Of a DNA stretch of 64,000 bases, positions 19,616 through 29,073 are shown piece by piece. The notes beneath the pieces were generated by a model, which did no database searches, had not been told where the DNA came from, and saw nothing but the letters and a program-made list of their open reading frames with translations. Each line of letters opens with the position of its first letter. Within the stretch, counting starts at the first letter, position 1. The DNA is taken from positions 1 to 64,000 of the forward strand of contig CAJNBT010000002.1 in the NCBI GenBank assembly GCA_905221085.1, in the 5' to 3' direction. Both the position numbers and the translations under genes were made by a program. This DNA is from a bacterium (GTDB lineage Bacteria; Bacillota; Bacilli; Lactobacillales; Streptococcaceae).

Positions 19616-21361
19616 ATGTCCATTATTCAAAAACTTTGGTGGTTTTTCAAGTTAGAAAAACGCCGTTATCTAGTCGGGATTGTGGCCCTGGTCTTGGTTT
19701 CCGTCCTCAATCTCATTCCACCTATGGTTATGGGGCGGGTTATTGATGCCATTACTTCGGAGCAATTAACTCAGCAGGACCTCCTTCTTGACCTATTTTA
19801 CCTGCTGCTTGCAGCCTTTGGGATGTACTATCTGCGTTATGTTTGGCGTATGTATATCCTTGGGACTTCCTACCGTCTGGGACAGATTATGCGATCTCGC
19901 TTATTTGAGCATTTCACAAAAATGTCTCCAGCCTTTTATCAGACCTATCGGACGGGGGACCTGATGGCGCATGCTACAAATGATATCAATGCCTTGACTC
20001 GTCTAGCAGGTGGTGGGGTCATGTCTGCGGTGGATGCCTCTATTACAGCTCTGGTGACTTTGCTGACCATGCTCTTTAGCATTTCATGGCAGATGACCTT
20101 GGTTGCCATTCTTCCTCTGCCTTTCATGGCTTATGCGACCAGTCGTCTAGGGAGAAAGACCCACAAGGCTTTTGGTGAATCACAGACAGCCTTTTCTGAA
20201 CTTAATAACAAGGTACAAGAGTCCGTATCAGGTATCAAAGTGACCAAGTCTTTCGGTTACCAGGCGGACGAGTTGAAGTCCTTTCAGGCAGTCAATGAAT
20301 TGACCTTCCAAAAGAACCTTCAAACCATGAAATACGATAGTCTCTTTGACCCTATGGTTCTCTTATTTGTTGGTTCCTCCTATGTTTTAACGCTCTTGGT
20401 CGGCTCCTTGATGGTTCAGGAGGGGCAGATTACAGTTGGAAATCTGGTCACCTTTATCAGCTATTTGGATATGCTGGTTTGGCCTCTCATGGCCATCGGC
20501 TTCCTCTTTAATATTACTCAGCGAGGGAAGGTTTCCTACCAGCGGATTGAGGAACTTTTGTCTCAGGAATCACCTGTACAAGACCCTGAGTTTCCTTTAG
20601 ATGGAATTGAAAACGGGCGCTTGCAGTATGCCATTGACTCTTTTGCCTTTGAAAATGAGGAAACACTGACAAATGTTCACTTTAGCTTGGGAAAAGGGCA
20701 AACACTGGGCTTGGTCGGGCAGACAGGATCTGGGAAAACGTCCTTGATCAAGCTTCTCTTACGTGAGTACGATGTGGATAAGGGTGCCATTTATCTAAAC
20801 GGTCACGATATTCGTGACTATCGTCTGACAGATCTTCGTAGTATTATGGGCTATGTCCCTCAGGATCAGTTCCTCTTTGCGACTTCGATTTTAGACAATA
20901 TCCGCTTTGGCAATCCGAACTTACCTCTTTCAGCAGTCGAGGAAGCTACCAAGCTAGCTCAAGTTTACCAAGACATTGTAGCCATGCCTCAGGGATTTGA
21001 TACGTTGATTGGTGAAAAGGGAGTCAGTCTTTCTGGAGGTCAAAAGCAGCGTCTGGCCATGAGTCGGGCTATGATTTTAGACCCTGATATCTTGATTTTG
21101 GATGATTCTTTGTCGGCTGTGGATGCCAAGACCGAGTATGCCATTATCGACAATCTCAAGGAAACGCGAAAGGACAAGACAACCATTATTACGGCTCATC
21201 GCCTGAGTGCGGTTGTCCATTCAGATCTAATCTTGGTTCTGCAAAATGGCCAAATCATCGAACGAGGCAGTCACGAAGACTTGCTAGCTTTGGATGGCTG
21301 GTATGCCCAAACCTACCAGTCTCAGCAGCTGGAAATGAAAGGAGAAGAAGATGCGGAATAA
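19616..21361 (+). CDS. heterodimeric ABC exporter, subunit with degenerate Walker B
   Basis: 581 residues from the ATG at 19616, chosen for the AGAAAGGGA upstream; an earlier in-frame TTG lies in the hairpin. Six-helix exporter domain (about 1-310), then the nucleotide-binding domain: Walker A GQTGSGKTS, signature LSGGQKQR, Walker B ILILDDSLSAVD, H-loop TAHRLS. The residue after the Walker B aspartate is Asp instead of the catalytic Glu, as in the inactive-site subunit of LmrCD/BmrCD-type exporters. Overlaps the next subunit by 11 bp. Probable multidrug or lipid-like exporter; the substrate is unknown. Confidence 0.9.
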   Translation: MSIIQKLWWFFKLEKRRYLVGIVALVLVSVLNLIPPMVMGRVIDAITSEQLTQQDLLLDLFYLLLAAFGMYYLRYVWRMYILGTSYRLGQIMRSRLFEHFTKMSPAFYQTYRTGDLMAHATNDINALTRLAGGGVMSAVDASITALVTLLTMLFSISWQMTLVAILPLPFMAYATSRLGRKTHKAFGESQTAFSELNNKVQESVSGIKVTKSFGYQADELKSFQAVNELTFQKNLQTMKYDSLFDPMVLLFVGSSYVLTLLVGSLMVQEGQITVGNLVTFISYLDMLVWPLMAIGFLFNITQRGKVSYQRIEELLSQESPVQDPEFPLDGIENGRLQYAIDSFAFENEETLTNVHFSLGKGQTLGLVGQTGSGKTSLIKLLLREYDVDKGAIYLNGHDIRDYRLTDLRSIMGYVPQDQFLFATSILDNIRFGNPNLPLSAVEEATKLAQVYQDIVAMPQGFDTLIGEKGVSLSGGQKQRLAMSRAMILDPDILILDDSLSAVDAKTEYAIIDNLKETRKDKTTIITAHRLSAVVHSDLILVLQNGQIIERGSHEDLLALDGWYAQTYQSQQLEMKGEEDAE

Positions 21362-23093
21362 GAAAGAACAATGGACTGTATTGAAGCGCCTGATGTCCTA
21401 TCTCAAGCCTTACGGTTTCCTGACCTTTGTGGCACTCAGTTTTCTCCTAGCGACGACGGTCATTAAAAGTGTCATTCCCCTTGTGGCTTCCCACTTTATC
21501 GACCAGTATCTCAGCAATCTCAACCAACTCGCTGTGACCGTTTTGCTGGTCTACTATGGCCTTTATATCCTACAAACTCTGGTCCAGTATGTCGGTAATC
21601 TTCTCTTTGCGCGCGTGTCTTACAGTATTGTTAGGGATATTCGTCGGGATGCCTTTGCCAATATGGAAAAGCTAGGCATGTCTTATTTTGACAAGACACC
21701 AGCAGGTTCTATCGTCTCTCGTTTGACCAATGATACCGAGACCATCAGCGATATGTTTTCAGGAATTCTATCCAGCTTTATCTCAGCAGTTTTTATCTTT
21801 CTGACAACCCTTTATACCATGTTGGTGTTGGATTTTCGTTTAACGGCTTTAGTCTTGCTCTTTCTTCCCTTGATTTTCCTTTTGGTCAATCTCTATCGGA
21901 AAAAATCAGTCAAGGTTATCGAAAAAACCAGAAGTCTCTTGTCTGATATCAATAGCAAGCTAGCAGAAAGTATCGAAGGAATCAGGATTATCCAAGCCTT
22001 TAATCAAGAGAAGCGCCTGCAGGCAGAATTTGATGAGATTAACCAAGAACACTTGGTCTATGCCAACCGTTCTGTAGCCTTGGATGCCCTCTTTTTGAGA
22101 CCTGCTATGAGTTTGCTGAAACTCCTAGGCTATGCCGTTCTAATGGCCTATTTTGGCTACCGTGGCCTTTATCTAGGAATAACAGCTGGAACCATGTATG
22201 CCTTTATCCAGTACATCAATCGTCTCTTTGACCCCCTGATTGAAGTAACGCAAAACTTCTCAACCCTTCAAACCTCCATGGTTTCTGCAGGTCGTGTCTT
22301 TGCCTTAATTGATGAGAGAACCTATGAGCCCCTTCAGGAAGATGGGCAAGATAAAGTTAAAGAAGGCAATATCCGTTTTGAACATGTATGTTTCTCTTAT
22401 GATGGGAAACACCCGATTCTTGATGACATTTCTTTCTCTGTTAATAAGGGTGAAACCATTGCCTTTGTGGGTCATACTGGTTCAGGGAAATCATCTATTA
22501 TCAATGTCCTCATGCGTTTTTATGAATTTCAGTCAGGGCTAGTTCTCTTGGATGGTGTGGATATTAGGGACTACAGTCAAGAAGAACTGAGAAAAAATAT
22601 CGGACTGGTCTTGCAGGAGCCCTTCCTCTATCATGGGACCATTAAGTCCAATATCGCCATGTACCAAGAAATCAGTGATGAGCAGGTCCAGGCTGCGGCA
22701 GCCTTCGTGGATGCAGATTCCTTTATTCAAGAACTTCCTCAGGGATATGATGCACCCGTTTCTGAGCGTGGTTCGAGTTTCTCTACTGGTCAGCGTCAGC
22801 TTCTTGCCTTTGCTAGAACAGTCGCCAGTCAGCCTAAAATCCTGATTTTGGATGAAGCGACAGCCAATATTGACTCTGAAACAGAAAGTTTGGTTCAAGC
22901 TTCACTAGCTAAGATGAGACAGGGACGGACAACCATTGCCATCGCTCACCGCCTTTCTACTATTCAAGATGCCAACTGTATTTATGTTTTGGATAAGGGG
23001 AGCATTATCGAGAGTGGAACCCATGAGGAACTCATGGCTCTGGGAGGAACCTATCACAAGATGTATAGTTTGCAGGCGGGTGCCATGTCTTAA
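21351..23093 (+). CDS. heterodimeric ABC exporter, catalytic-Glu subunit
   Basis: 580 residues; exporter membrane domain (about 1-320) then the ATPase domain with Walker A GHTGSGKSS, signature FSTGQRQLL (degenerate against LSGGQ), Walker B ILILDEATANID with the catalytic Glu, and IAHRLS. Its degenerate signature faces the first subunit's Asp-type Walker B, so one of the two ATP sites of the dimer should be non-hydrolytic. Translationally coupled to the first subunit. A degenerate BOX follows the stop codon directly. Confidence 0.9.
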   Translation: MRNKKEQWTVLKRLMSYLKPYGFLTFVALSFLLATTVIKSVIPLVASHFIDQYLSNLNQLAVTVLLVYYGLYILQTLVQYVGNLLFARVSYSIVRDIRRDAFANMEKLGMSYFDKTPAGSIVSRLTNDTETISDMFSGILSSFISAVFIFLTTLYTMLVLDFRLTALVLLFLPLIFLLVNLYRKKSVKVIEKTRSLLSDINSKLAESIEGIRIIQAFNQEKRLQAEFDEINQEHLVYANRSVALDALFLRPAMSLLKLLGYAVLMAYFGYRGLYLGITAGTMYAFIQYINRLFDPLIEVTQNFSTLQTSMVSAGRVFALIDERTYEPLQEDGQDKVKEGNIRFEHVCFSYDGKHPILDDISFSVNKGETIAFVGHTGSGKSSIINVLMRFYEFQSGLVLLDGVDIRDYSQEELRKNIGLVLQEPFLYHGTIKSNIAMYQEISDEQVQAAAAFVDADSFIQELPQGYDAPVSERGSSFSTGQRQLLAFARTVASQPKILILDEATANIDSETESLVQASLAKMRQGRTTIAIAHRLSTIQDANCIYVLDKGSIIESGTHEELMALGGTYHKMYSLQAGAMS

Positions 23094-23169
23094 TACTCTT
23101 TGAAAATCTCTTAAAACCAGGTCAGCTTTATCTGTTACCTAAAAGCTGTACTTTGATTTTCATTGAGTA
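23092..23169 (+). repeat. degenerate, shortened BOX element
   Basis: Begins ATACTCTTTGAAAATCTCTT (boxA-like) and ends TTTGATTTTCATTGAGTA (boxC-like), with a short degraded middle and no recognisable boxB. Its first base overlaps the ABC gene stop codon. Confidence 0.75.
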
Positions 23170-23222
23170 CCAGAAGGAAATCCTTCAAATTACAGATTTC
23201 TTTCACCGTCTTTTCCATTTTG

Positions 23223-23231
23223 TGGTATAAT
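23223..23231 (+). promoter_or_regulatory. extended -10 promoter for the sugar transferase gene
   Basis: TG-G-TATAAT, the extended -10 form common in pneumococci, 45 bp before the ATG. A second TTGACA/TATAAT pair just downstream is spaced by only 5 bp and cannot function as one promoter. Confidence 0.6.
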
Positions 23232-23276
23232 GAAAAATGTTGACAAATAGTATAATAAAAACAAAGGAGAAACAGC

Positions 23277-23969
23277 ATGCTGAAATGGGAAGACTTGCCC
23301 GTGGAAATGAAATCAAGCGAGGTTGAGTCTTACTACCAGCTTGTCTCTAAAAGGAAGGGTTCGCTGATTTTCAAGCGTTGCTTGGATTGGGTTCTAGCCT
23401 TGGTCTTACTGGTTCTGACCTCTCCCATCTTTCTCATCTTGAGCATTTGGATCAAGTTGGATAGCAAGGGGCCTGTTATATACAAGCAAGAGCGCGTGAC
23501 CCAGTATAATCGACCTTTCAAGATTTGGAAGTTCCGTACCATGGTGACGGATGCGGATAAAAAAGGGAGTCTGGTGACTTCTGCTAACGATAGTCGCATT
23601 ACTAAGGTTGGCAATTTCATCCGCCGTGTGCGTTTGGACGAACTGCCTCAGTTGGTCAATGTCCTTAAAGGTGAGATGTCCTTTGTCGGTACACGACCTG
23701 AAGTGCCTCGTTACACAGAGCAGTATAGCCCTGAAATGATGGCGACTTTGCTTTTACCAGCAGGGATTACCTCTCCAGCCAGCATCAACTACAAGGATGA
23801 GGACACCATCATCAGTCAAATGACTGAAAAAGGTCTGTCAGTTGACCAAGCTTATGTAGAGCATGTTCTTCCTGAAAAGATGCGCTATAATCTCGCCTAT
23901 CTCCGAGAGTTTAGTTTCCTTGGAGACATCAAAATCATGTTTCAAACCGTGTTTGAAGTGCTAAAATAA
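23277..23969 (+). CDS. initiating sugar-1-phosphate transferase (PglC/WbaP fold), likely for teichoic acid AATGal
   Basis: 230 residues, monotopic phosphoglycosyltransferase that transfers a sugar-1-phosphate to undecaprenyl phosphate at the inner membrane face. The re-entrant hydrophobic helix is at about 37-60 (WVLALVLLVLTSPIFLILS), then KLDSKGPVIYKQERV, WKFRTMV and RVRLDELPQL with the catalytic acidic residues, and SFVGTRPEVP. Followed 42 bp later by a DegT-type aminotransferase. In pneumococcus the corresponding pair has been assigned to making and loading AATGal, the first teichoic acid sugar; the assignment here rests on that context. Confidence 0.85.
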   Translation: MLKWEDLPVEMKSSEVESYYQLVSKRKGSLIFKRCLDWVLALVLLVLTSPIFLILSIWIKLDSKGPVIYKQERVTQYNRPFKIWKFRTMVTDADKKGSLVTSANDSRITKVGNFIRRVRLDELPQLVNVLKGEMSFVGTRPEVPRYTEQYSPEMMATLLLPAGITSPASINYKDEDTIISQMTEKGLSVDQAYVEHVLPEKMRYNLAYLREFSFLGDIKIMFQTVFEVLK

Positions 23970-24011
23970 AGTAGTCATGAGAGAATGAGTACAGATAAAA
24001 GGAGCAAATCA

Positions 24012-25241
24012 ATGCTAAATTACAATATTCCATTTTCACCACCCGATATTACAGAAGCAGAAATTGCTGAAGTAGCGGATACCCTGCGTTCTGGTTGGAT
24101 CACAACAGGTCCTAAGACAAAAGAACTGGAGCGTCGTTTGTCTCAATATACACAGACGCCTAAGACTGTCTGTCTTAACTCTGCAACTGCCGCTCTTGAG
24201 TTGATTTTACGCGTTTTGGAAGTGGGTCCTGGAGATGAAGTCATCGTTCCATCCATGACTTACACAGCTTCATGTAGTGTCATCACGCACGTAGGAGCAA
24301 CACCTGTCATGGTGGATATCCAAGCAGATACGTTTGAAATGGACTATGACCTGCTGGAGCAAGCTATCACTGAAAAGACTAAAGTAATTATTCCTGTTGA
24401 GCTTGCAGGGATTGTTTGCGACTATGATCGTTTGTTCCAAGTTGTGGAGAAGAAACGTGACCTCTTTACTGCGTCAAGCAAGTGGCAAAAAGCCTTTAAC
24501 CGTATTGTGATTGTTTCTGATAGTGCCCATGCTTTGGGATCAACTTATAAAGGACAACCAGCTGGTTCTATCGCTGACTTCACTTCTTTCTCATTCCATG
24601 CTGTTAAGAACTTTACAACGGCAGAGGGTGGAAGTGCGACTTGGAAAGCCAATCCAGCGATTGACGACGAAGAAATGTACAAGGAATTCCAAATTCTTTC
24701 CCTTCACGGACAAACTAAGGATGCCCTAGCCAAGATGCAACTGGGTTCATGGGAATACGATATCGTCACACCAGCCTACAAGTGCAACATGACCGATATC
24801 ATGGCTTCACTTGGTTTGGTACAATTAGACCGTTACCCAAGTTTGCTTGGCCGTCGTAAGGATATCGTGGATCGCTATGATCGTGGTTTTGCAGGTTCTC
24901 GTATCCATCCATTGGCACACAAGACTGATACTGTCGAATCTTCACGCCACCTCTACATCACCCATGTAGAAGGAGCAAGCCTAGAAGAACGCAACCTCAT
25001 CATCCAAGAATTGGCCAAAGCAGGAATTGCAAGTAACGTACACTACAAACCGCTTCCGCTCTTGACAGCCTATAAGAATCTTGGCTTTGATATGGTGAAT
25101 TATCCTAAGGCCTATGCCTTCTTTGAAAATGAAATTACGCTCCCTCTTCACACTAAACTAAGCGATGAAGAAGTGGACTATATCATTGAGACTTTCAAAA
25201 CAGTTTCTGAAAAAGTACTAGCTTCATCAAAAAAATTGTAA
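24012..25241 (+). CDS. DegT/DnrJ/EryC1 PLP aminotransferase, likely UDP-4-keto-sugar aminotransferase
   Basis: 409 residues from the ATG at 24012 (AAAGGAGC upstream). PLP-dependent sugar aminotransferase: start NIPFSPPDITEAEIAEV, substrate loop SGWITTGPKTKELE, VCLNSATAALEL, the PLP-lysine region SFSFHAVKNFTTAEGG (Lys near residue 200) and C-terminal SNVHYKPL. Expected reaction: transfer of an amino group to UDP-2-acetamido-4-keto-2,4,6-trideoxyhexose to give the AATGal precursor. Context with the adjacent transferase supports this. The window holds no 4,6-dehydratase, which must be elsewhere. Confidence 0.85.
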   Translation: MLNYNIPFSPPDITEAEIAEVADTLRSGWITTGPKTKELERRLSQYTQTPKTVCLNSATAALELILRVLEVGPGDEVIVPSMTYTASCSVITHVGATPVMVDIQADTFEMDYDLLEQAITEKTKVIIPVELAGIVCDYDRLFQVVEKKRDLFTASSKWQKAFNRIVIVSDSAHALGSTYKGQPAGSIADFTSFSFHAVKNFTTAEGGSATWKANPAIDDEEMYKEFQILSLHGQTKDALAKMQLGSWEYDIVTPAYKCNMTDIMASLGLVQLDRYPSLLGRRKDIVDRYDRGFAGSRIHPLAHKTDTVESSRHLYITHVEGASLEERNLIIQELAKAGIASNVHYKPLPLLTAYKNLGFDMVNYPKAYAFFENEITLPLHTKLSDEEVDYIIETFKTVSEKVLASSKKL

Positions 25242-25248
25242 AAAAGTC

Positions 25249-25534
25249 TTGACAAAGAAAAAACAAAGTATTAAAATAAGTTCAACAAATCAGAAAAGTA
25301 ACTATTTTTGATCTTCAGGGAGCCTGTGGTGATTGTGAACAGGTGGTTGGAAATAGTGAAAGTGGGCTGATTTTAAAAATGAATTTGAAACAATGAAAAT
25401 TCGGTGTGCACACCTTACAGTGCAACTTGTTGTTAGACAAGGAAGAGATGTAAAGGGATAGTCCCTTTATAATTGAGGTGGCACCGCGTTACCAACGCCC
25501 TCACACGGAAGTATATTCTGTGTGTGGGCTTTTT
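25249..25534 (+). promoter_or_regulatory. tryptophan T-box leader with promoter and terminator, first copy
   Basis: Promoter TTGACA (25249-25254), 17-bp spacer, TAAAAT (25272-25277). Stem I follows with specifier TGG at 25363-25365 (context GAAAG-TGG-GCTGA). The T-box core GAGGTGGCACCGCG is at 25474-25487 and the terminator stem GCCCTCACACGG.../CTGTGTGTGGGC with a T run is at 25496-25534. Uncharged tRNA-Trp should stabilise the antiterminator and turn on the downstream trpB copy. The remaining 130 bp before that gene hold no other feature. Confidence 0.92.
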
Positions 25535-25666
25535 TCTTTCGGTCATTTTGTTTTTCTTTTATTAGGGCGTTAAGTCGCTTTGATGAACTTAAGTTCTATC
25601 TGCAGCTCCTTGCCTACTACTAAAAGCAAACAAAAGCCGAATTAATATAGAAAGAGGAAAAATTTT

Positions 25667-26845
25667 ATGACAACTAAAGGTTATTTTGGACAATTTGGTG
25701 GTAGTTTTGTACCGGAGCCGATTCAGGCTTTGCTAGATGAATTGGAAGTGACATTTGAAAAGTACAAGGATGATCCAGAATTTTTGGCAGAATTTCGCCA
25801 TTACTTAAAGGACTATTCAGGTCGCGAAACACCGCTCTATTTTGCGGAAAGTTTGACAGAGCACCTAGGTGGAGCTAAGATTTATCTCAAACGTGAAGAC
25901 CTTAACCACCTTGGTTCTCACAAGCTCAACAACGTTTTAGGACAAATTCTTTTGGCTAAACGCATGGGCAAAAAACGAGTAATCGCAGAAACAGGAGCTG
26001 GTCAGCACGGTGTTGCGACAGCAGCGGCTGCAGCCAAGTTTGGTATGGCCTGTGATGTCTACATGGGAGCAGAGGATGTGGAACGTCAACGTCTCAATGT
26101 TTTCCGTATGGAGATGATGGGAGCAACTGTTCATGCAGTTGAAACAGGGACTCGTACTCTCAAAGATGCTGTTGATGCAGCCTTTGGAGCATGGATGAAT
26201 GACTTGGAAGCCTTCTATGTTCTGGGATCTGCTGTGGGACCTCACCCATATCCAACCATTGTCCACGAGTTCCAAAAGGTCATCAGTGAAGAATCTCGCC
26301 GTCAAATCTTAGAAAAAGAAGGTCGTTTACCAGACTACGTTATTGCCTGTGTAGGTGGTGGTTCCAATGCAATTGGTGCTTTTTCTCAGTATGTGGCTGA
26401 TGAAGAAGTCAAATTAGTTGGGGTTGAAGCTGCTGGTCATGGACTTGACACAGACAAGCACGCAGCTACTATGACAAAAGGTAGTATCGGAATTGTTGAC
26501 GGTATGAAGACCTATGCAGTCTTTAAGGAAGACGGAGAGCTGGCTCCAGTTTACTCTATCTCAGCTGGATTGGACTATCCAGGTGTTGGGCCAGAACACG
26601 CCTACTTTAAAGATTCAGGTCGCGTGGAATATGTTGCAGCGACGGATGAAGAAGCTGTTCAGGCTCTCCTCCTTCTCAGCAAGACTGAAGGGATTATCCC
26701 AGCGATTGAAAGCTCACACGCTATCGCAGAAGCAGTTAAACGTGCACCGAAACTAAGTAAAGACGACATTATCATCATCAATGTCTCTGGCCGTGGAGAC
26801 AAGGACGTAGCTGCGATTGCAGACTACTTAGAAGCTAAAAAATAA
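25667..26845 (+). CDS. trpB2: additional tryptophan synthase beta subunit (orphan TrpB paralog)
   Basis: 392 residues. Makes tryptophan from indole and serine with PLP. Conserved: PLP lysine K86 in NHLGSHKLN, catalytic E108 in ETGAGQHG, the glycine-rich phosphate loop [10 protein letters not shown] and ESSHAIAE. It differs from the operon TrpB (31406-32629) in segments such as LGSHKLN against TGAHKIN and [10 protein letters not shown] against [10 protein letters not shown], where it looks more like proteobacterial TrpB; this suggests separate origin rather than a recent duplication. It has its own Trp T-box and lacks a trpA partner beside it, so it may recycle free indole or act as a low-Trp booster (inference). 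Ribosome binding site AGAAAGAGG precedes the ATG. Confidence 0.9.
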   Translation: MTTKGYFGQFGGSFVPEPIQALLDELEVTFEKYKDDPEFLAEFRHYLKDYSGRETPLYFAESLTEHLGGAKIYLKREDLNHLGSHKLNNVLGQILLAKRMGKKRVIAETGAGQHGVATAAAAAKFGMACDVYMGAEDVERQRLNVFRMEMMGATVHAVETGTRTLKDAVDAAFGAWMNDLEAFYVLGSAVGPHPYPTIVHEFQKVISEESRRQILEKEGRLPDYVIACVGGGSNAIGAFSQYVADEEVKLVGVEAAGHGLDTDKHAATMTKGSIGIVDGMKTYAVFKEDGELAPVYSISAGLDYPGVGPEHAYFKDSGRVEYVAATDEEAVQALLLLSKTEGIIPAIESSHAIAEAVKRAPKLSKDDIIIINVSGRGDKDVAAIADYLEAKK

Positions 26846-26849
26846 AAGA

Positions 26850-27092
26850 TGGAAAAATTACAGTCCTTTCTCTCACAGAGAGCTTGTGGTTGCTGGAAAC
26901 AAGCAGAGAAAGCTGTAAGGTTGGGGCCATTTGAAACAAGAGAAAAAAACATAATTCTCAAGGGAGTGCCCTTTATCGCACAGCCTGTTACAGGAGGTTT
27001 CTGAGACAGGCATGAGAGATAGGAGAAATCCTATAATTGAGGTGGCACCGCGAATTTCGTCCTCACGCAAGTTGTTTTGCGTGGGGATTTTT
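26850..27092 (+). promoter_or_regulatory. tryptophan T-box leader, second copy (trp operon)
   Basis: Starts almost at the stop of the orphan trpB. Specifier TGG at 26922-26924 in GGT-TGG-GGCC; T-box core GAGGTGGCACCGCG at 27039-27052; terminator stem TCCTCACGCAA/TTGCGTGGGGA followed by TTTTT (27060-27092). No convincing promoter fits between the trpB copy and stem I (only a weak TTGCAG-17-AAATAA at 26817-26845), so part or all of the operon transcription may enter from the first T-box unit. Confidence 0.9.
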
Positions 27093-27138
27093 CATACAGT
27101 CGCCATGGACTAGAAGTAGAACTGAAAGGGAGATTACA

Positions 27139-28500
27139 ATGGAACGAATCATTCATGGAGATGTCTTATCACCAATCTTGGCTTATATGCGCCTAAAGGG
27201 GCAACACAAGGTTATCTTAGAAAGTATTCCTAGAGACAAGGAAACCGCTCGTTTTTCTATCCTAGCCTATAATCCAGTTTTTGAGATTAAGTTTGAAAAT
27301 GGAGTCCTTTATCAAAATGGTCAAGTGATTGATCGAGATCCTTTGGATTTCCTTTATGAAGTGACTCATAAGAGCCAGCACCATTCAGATCTACCTTTTG
27401 GTGGGGGAGCTATTGGCTTTGTCGATTACGATATGATTTCGCTCTATGAAGAAATTGGTCAAATCCCTGAGGATACTATTGGGACTCCAGACATGCATTT
27501 CTTTGTTTATGAGAGCTACATGGTTTTTGACCACAAGAAGGAAAAAATCCATGTCATCGAGAATGCTCTCTACAGCGAGCGCAGTCAAGAAGACTTGGAA
27601 AAAGCCTTGAACCAAGTGCTGGAGGAATTACGCATTCCTGCTCCAAATGAATTTGAAGACTTGGATCTATCTCCGCTGGACTTCAAACCGCATATCGCTC
27701 CTCAGAAGTTTGAGGAAATGGTAGAAAGAGCTCGTGACTTGATTCGTAATGGCGATATGTTCCAATGTGTACTCAGTCAACGCTTCTCAGCAGAAGTTAC
27801 CGGAAATCCATTTGACTTTTACAGAAATCTTCGCGTGACCAATCCATCCAATTACCTTTATTTCTATGATTTTGGAGATTATCAAATTATCGGTGCTAGT
27901 CCAGAAAGTTTGGTTTCTGTCAAAAACGGCATCGTGACAACCAATCCGATTGCGGGTACACGACCAAGAGGAGCTACGGATGAAGAGGACAAGGCCTTGG
28001 CGACTGACTTGCTTTCTGATGAGAAGGAAACAGCAGAACATCGGATGTTGGTAGACTTAGGACGTAATGATATCGGCCGCATCTCTGAAACAGCAAGTGT
28101 CCAAGTTACCAAGTATATGGAAGTGGAGCTCTTTCGCTATGTCATGCATTTGACCAGTGTGGTCAAGGGGCGTTTGCTTCCAGAACTCACTGCTATGGAT
28201 GCCTTGAAATCAACACTTCCAGCTGGAACAGTGTCAGGAGCACCGAAGATTCGGGCCATGAGACGCATCTATGAACTAGAAACGGAAAAACGTGGCGTAT
28301 ACGCAGGAGCAATCGGTTACTTGTCTGCGACGGGTGATATGGATTTTGCCATCGCCATCCGAACCATGATTCTCAAAAATCAAACGGCTTATGTGCAGGC
28401 TGGGGCAGGGATTGTCTATGATTCTATCGCCCGAAATGAATACCAAGAAACCATTAACAAGGCTAAATCTATGACTAGAATTGGAGAACTAAGACCATGA
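27139..28500 (+). CDS. trpE: anthranilate synthase component I
   Basis: 453 residues from the ATG at 27139 (GAAAGGGAG upstream). Converts chorismate to anthranilate with ammonia from TrpG. N-terminal feedback domain contains the ILES segment; the chorismate-binding core includes GDMFQCVLSQRF, NPIAGTRPRG, HRMLVDLGRNDIGR, the LPAGTVSGAPK motif and AIRTMI. First gene of trpEGDCFBA. Its stop overlaps the trpG start (ATGA). Confidence 0.96.
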   Translation: MERIIHGDVLSPILAYMRLKGQHKVILESIPRDKETARFSILAYNPVFEIKFENGVLYQNGQVIDRDPLDFLYEVTHKSQHHSDLPFGGGAIGFVDYDMISLYEEIGQIPEDTIGTPDMHFFVYESYMVFDHKKEKIHVIENALYSERSQEDLEKALNQVLEELRIPAPNEFEDLDLSPLDFKPHIAPQKFEEMVERARDLIRNGDMFQCVLSQRFSAEVTGNPFDFYRNLRVTNPSNYLYFYDFGDYQIIGASPESLVSVKNGIVTTNPIAGTRPRGATDEEDKALATDLLSDEKETAEHRMLVDLGRNDIGRISETASVQVTKYMEVELFRYVMHLTSVVKGRLLPELTAMDALKSTLPAGTVSGAPKIRAMRRIYELETEKRGVYAGAIGYLSATGDMDFAIAIRTMILKNQTAYVQAGAGIVYDSIARNEYQETINKAKSMTRIGELRP

Positions 28501-29063
28501 TTTTATTGATTGACAACTATGATTCTTTTACCTATAACTTGGCTCAATACATTGGGAATTTTGCAGAAGTGCAGGTCTTGAGAAATGATGATCCTAAGCT
28601 GTATGAAGAAGCTGAAAAAGCAGATGGTCTGGTCTTTTCTCCTGGTCCTGGTTGGCCAGTTGATGCTGGAAAGATGGAAGATATGATTCGTGATTTTGCC
28701 GGCAAGAAACCGATTCTTGGGATTTGTTTGGGTCACCAAGCCATCGCAGAAGTCTTCGGTGGGAAGTTAGGCTTGGCACCAAAAGTCATGCATGGGAAAC
28801 AGAGCAATATCAGCTTTGAAGCGCCATCTGTTTTGTATCAAGGCATTGAGGACGGCCGTGCGGTCATGCGTTACCACAGTATTTTGATTGAAGAAATGCC
28901 AGAAGAGTTTGAAGTGACAGCTCGTTCGACTGATGACCAAGCTATTATGGGAATTCAACACAAATCCCTTCCAATTTATGGCTTCCAGTACCATCCAGAA
29001 AGTATCGGAACGCCAGATGGCTTGTCTTCTATTCGGAATTTTATCGAGAAGGTTGTAAAGTGA
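28497..29063 (+). CDS. trpG: anthranilate synthase component II (glutamine amidotransferase)
   Basis: 188 residues, class I amidotransferase. Starts [15 protein letters not shown]; oxyanion region SPGPGWP; nucleophile cysteine in LGICLGHQA (about residue 78); catalytic His-Glu in YGFQYHPES. Supplies ammonia to TrpE. It is a single-domain protein not fused to TrpD, unlike in enterobacteria. Confidence 0.96.
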   Translation: MILLIDNYDSFTYNLAQYIGNFAEVQVLRNDDPKLYEEAEKADGLVFSPGPGWPVDAGKMEDMIRDFAGKKPILGICLGHQAIAEVFGGKLGLAPKVMHGKQSNISFEAPSVLYQGIEDGRAVMRYHSILIEEMPEEFEVTARSTDDQAIMGIQHKSLPIYGFQYHPESIGTPDGLSSIRNFIEKVVK

Positions 29064-29073
29064 GGAAACTAGG

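Noticed and set aside
23240..23256. TTGACA followed by TATAAT upstream of the sugar transferase gene
   Set aside because: Only 5 bp separate the hexamers, so they cannot form one sigma-70 promoter; the extended -10 just upstream is preferred.
25563..25625. Possible BOX fragment before the orphan trpB (GTTCTATCTGCAG)
   Set aside because: Only about a dozen bases resemble boxB and no boxA or boxC part is present.
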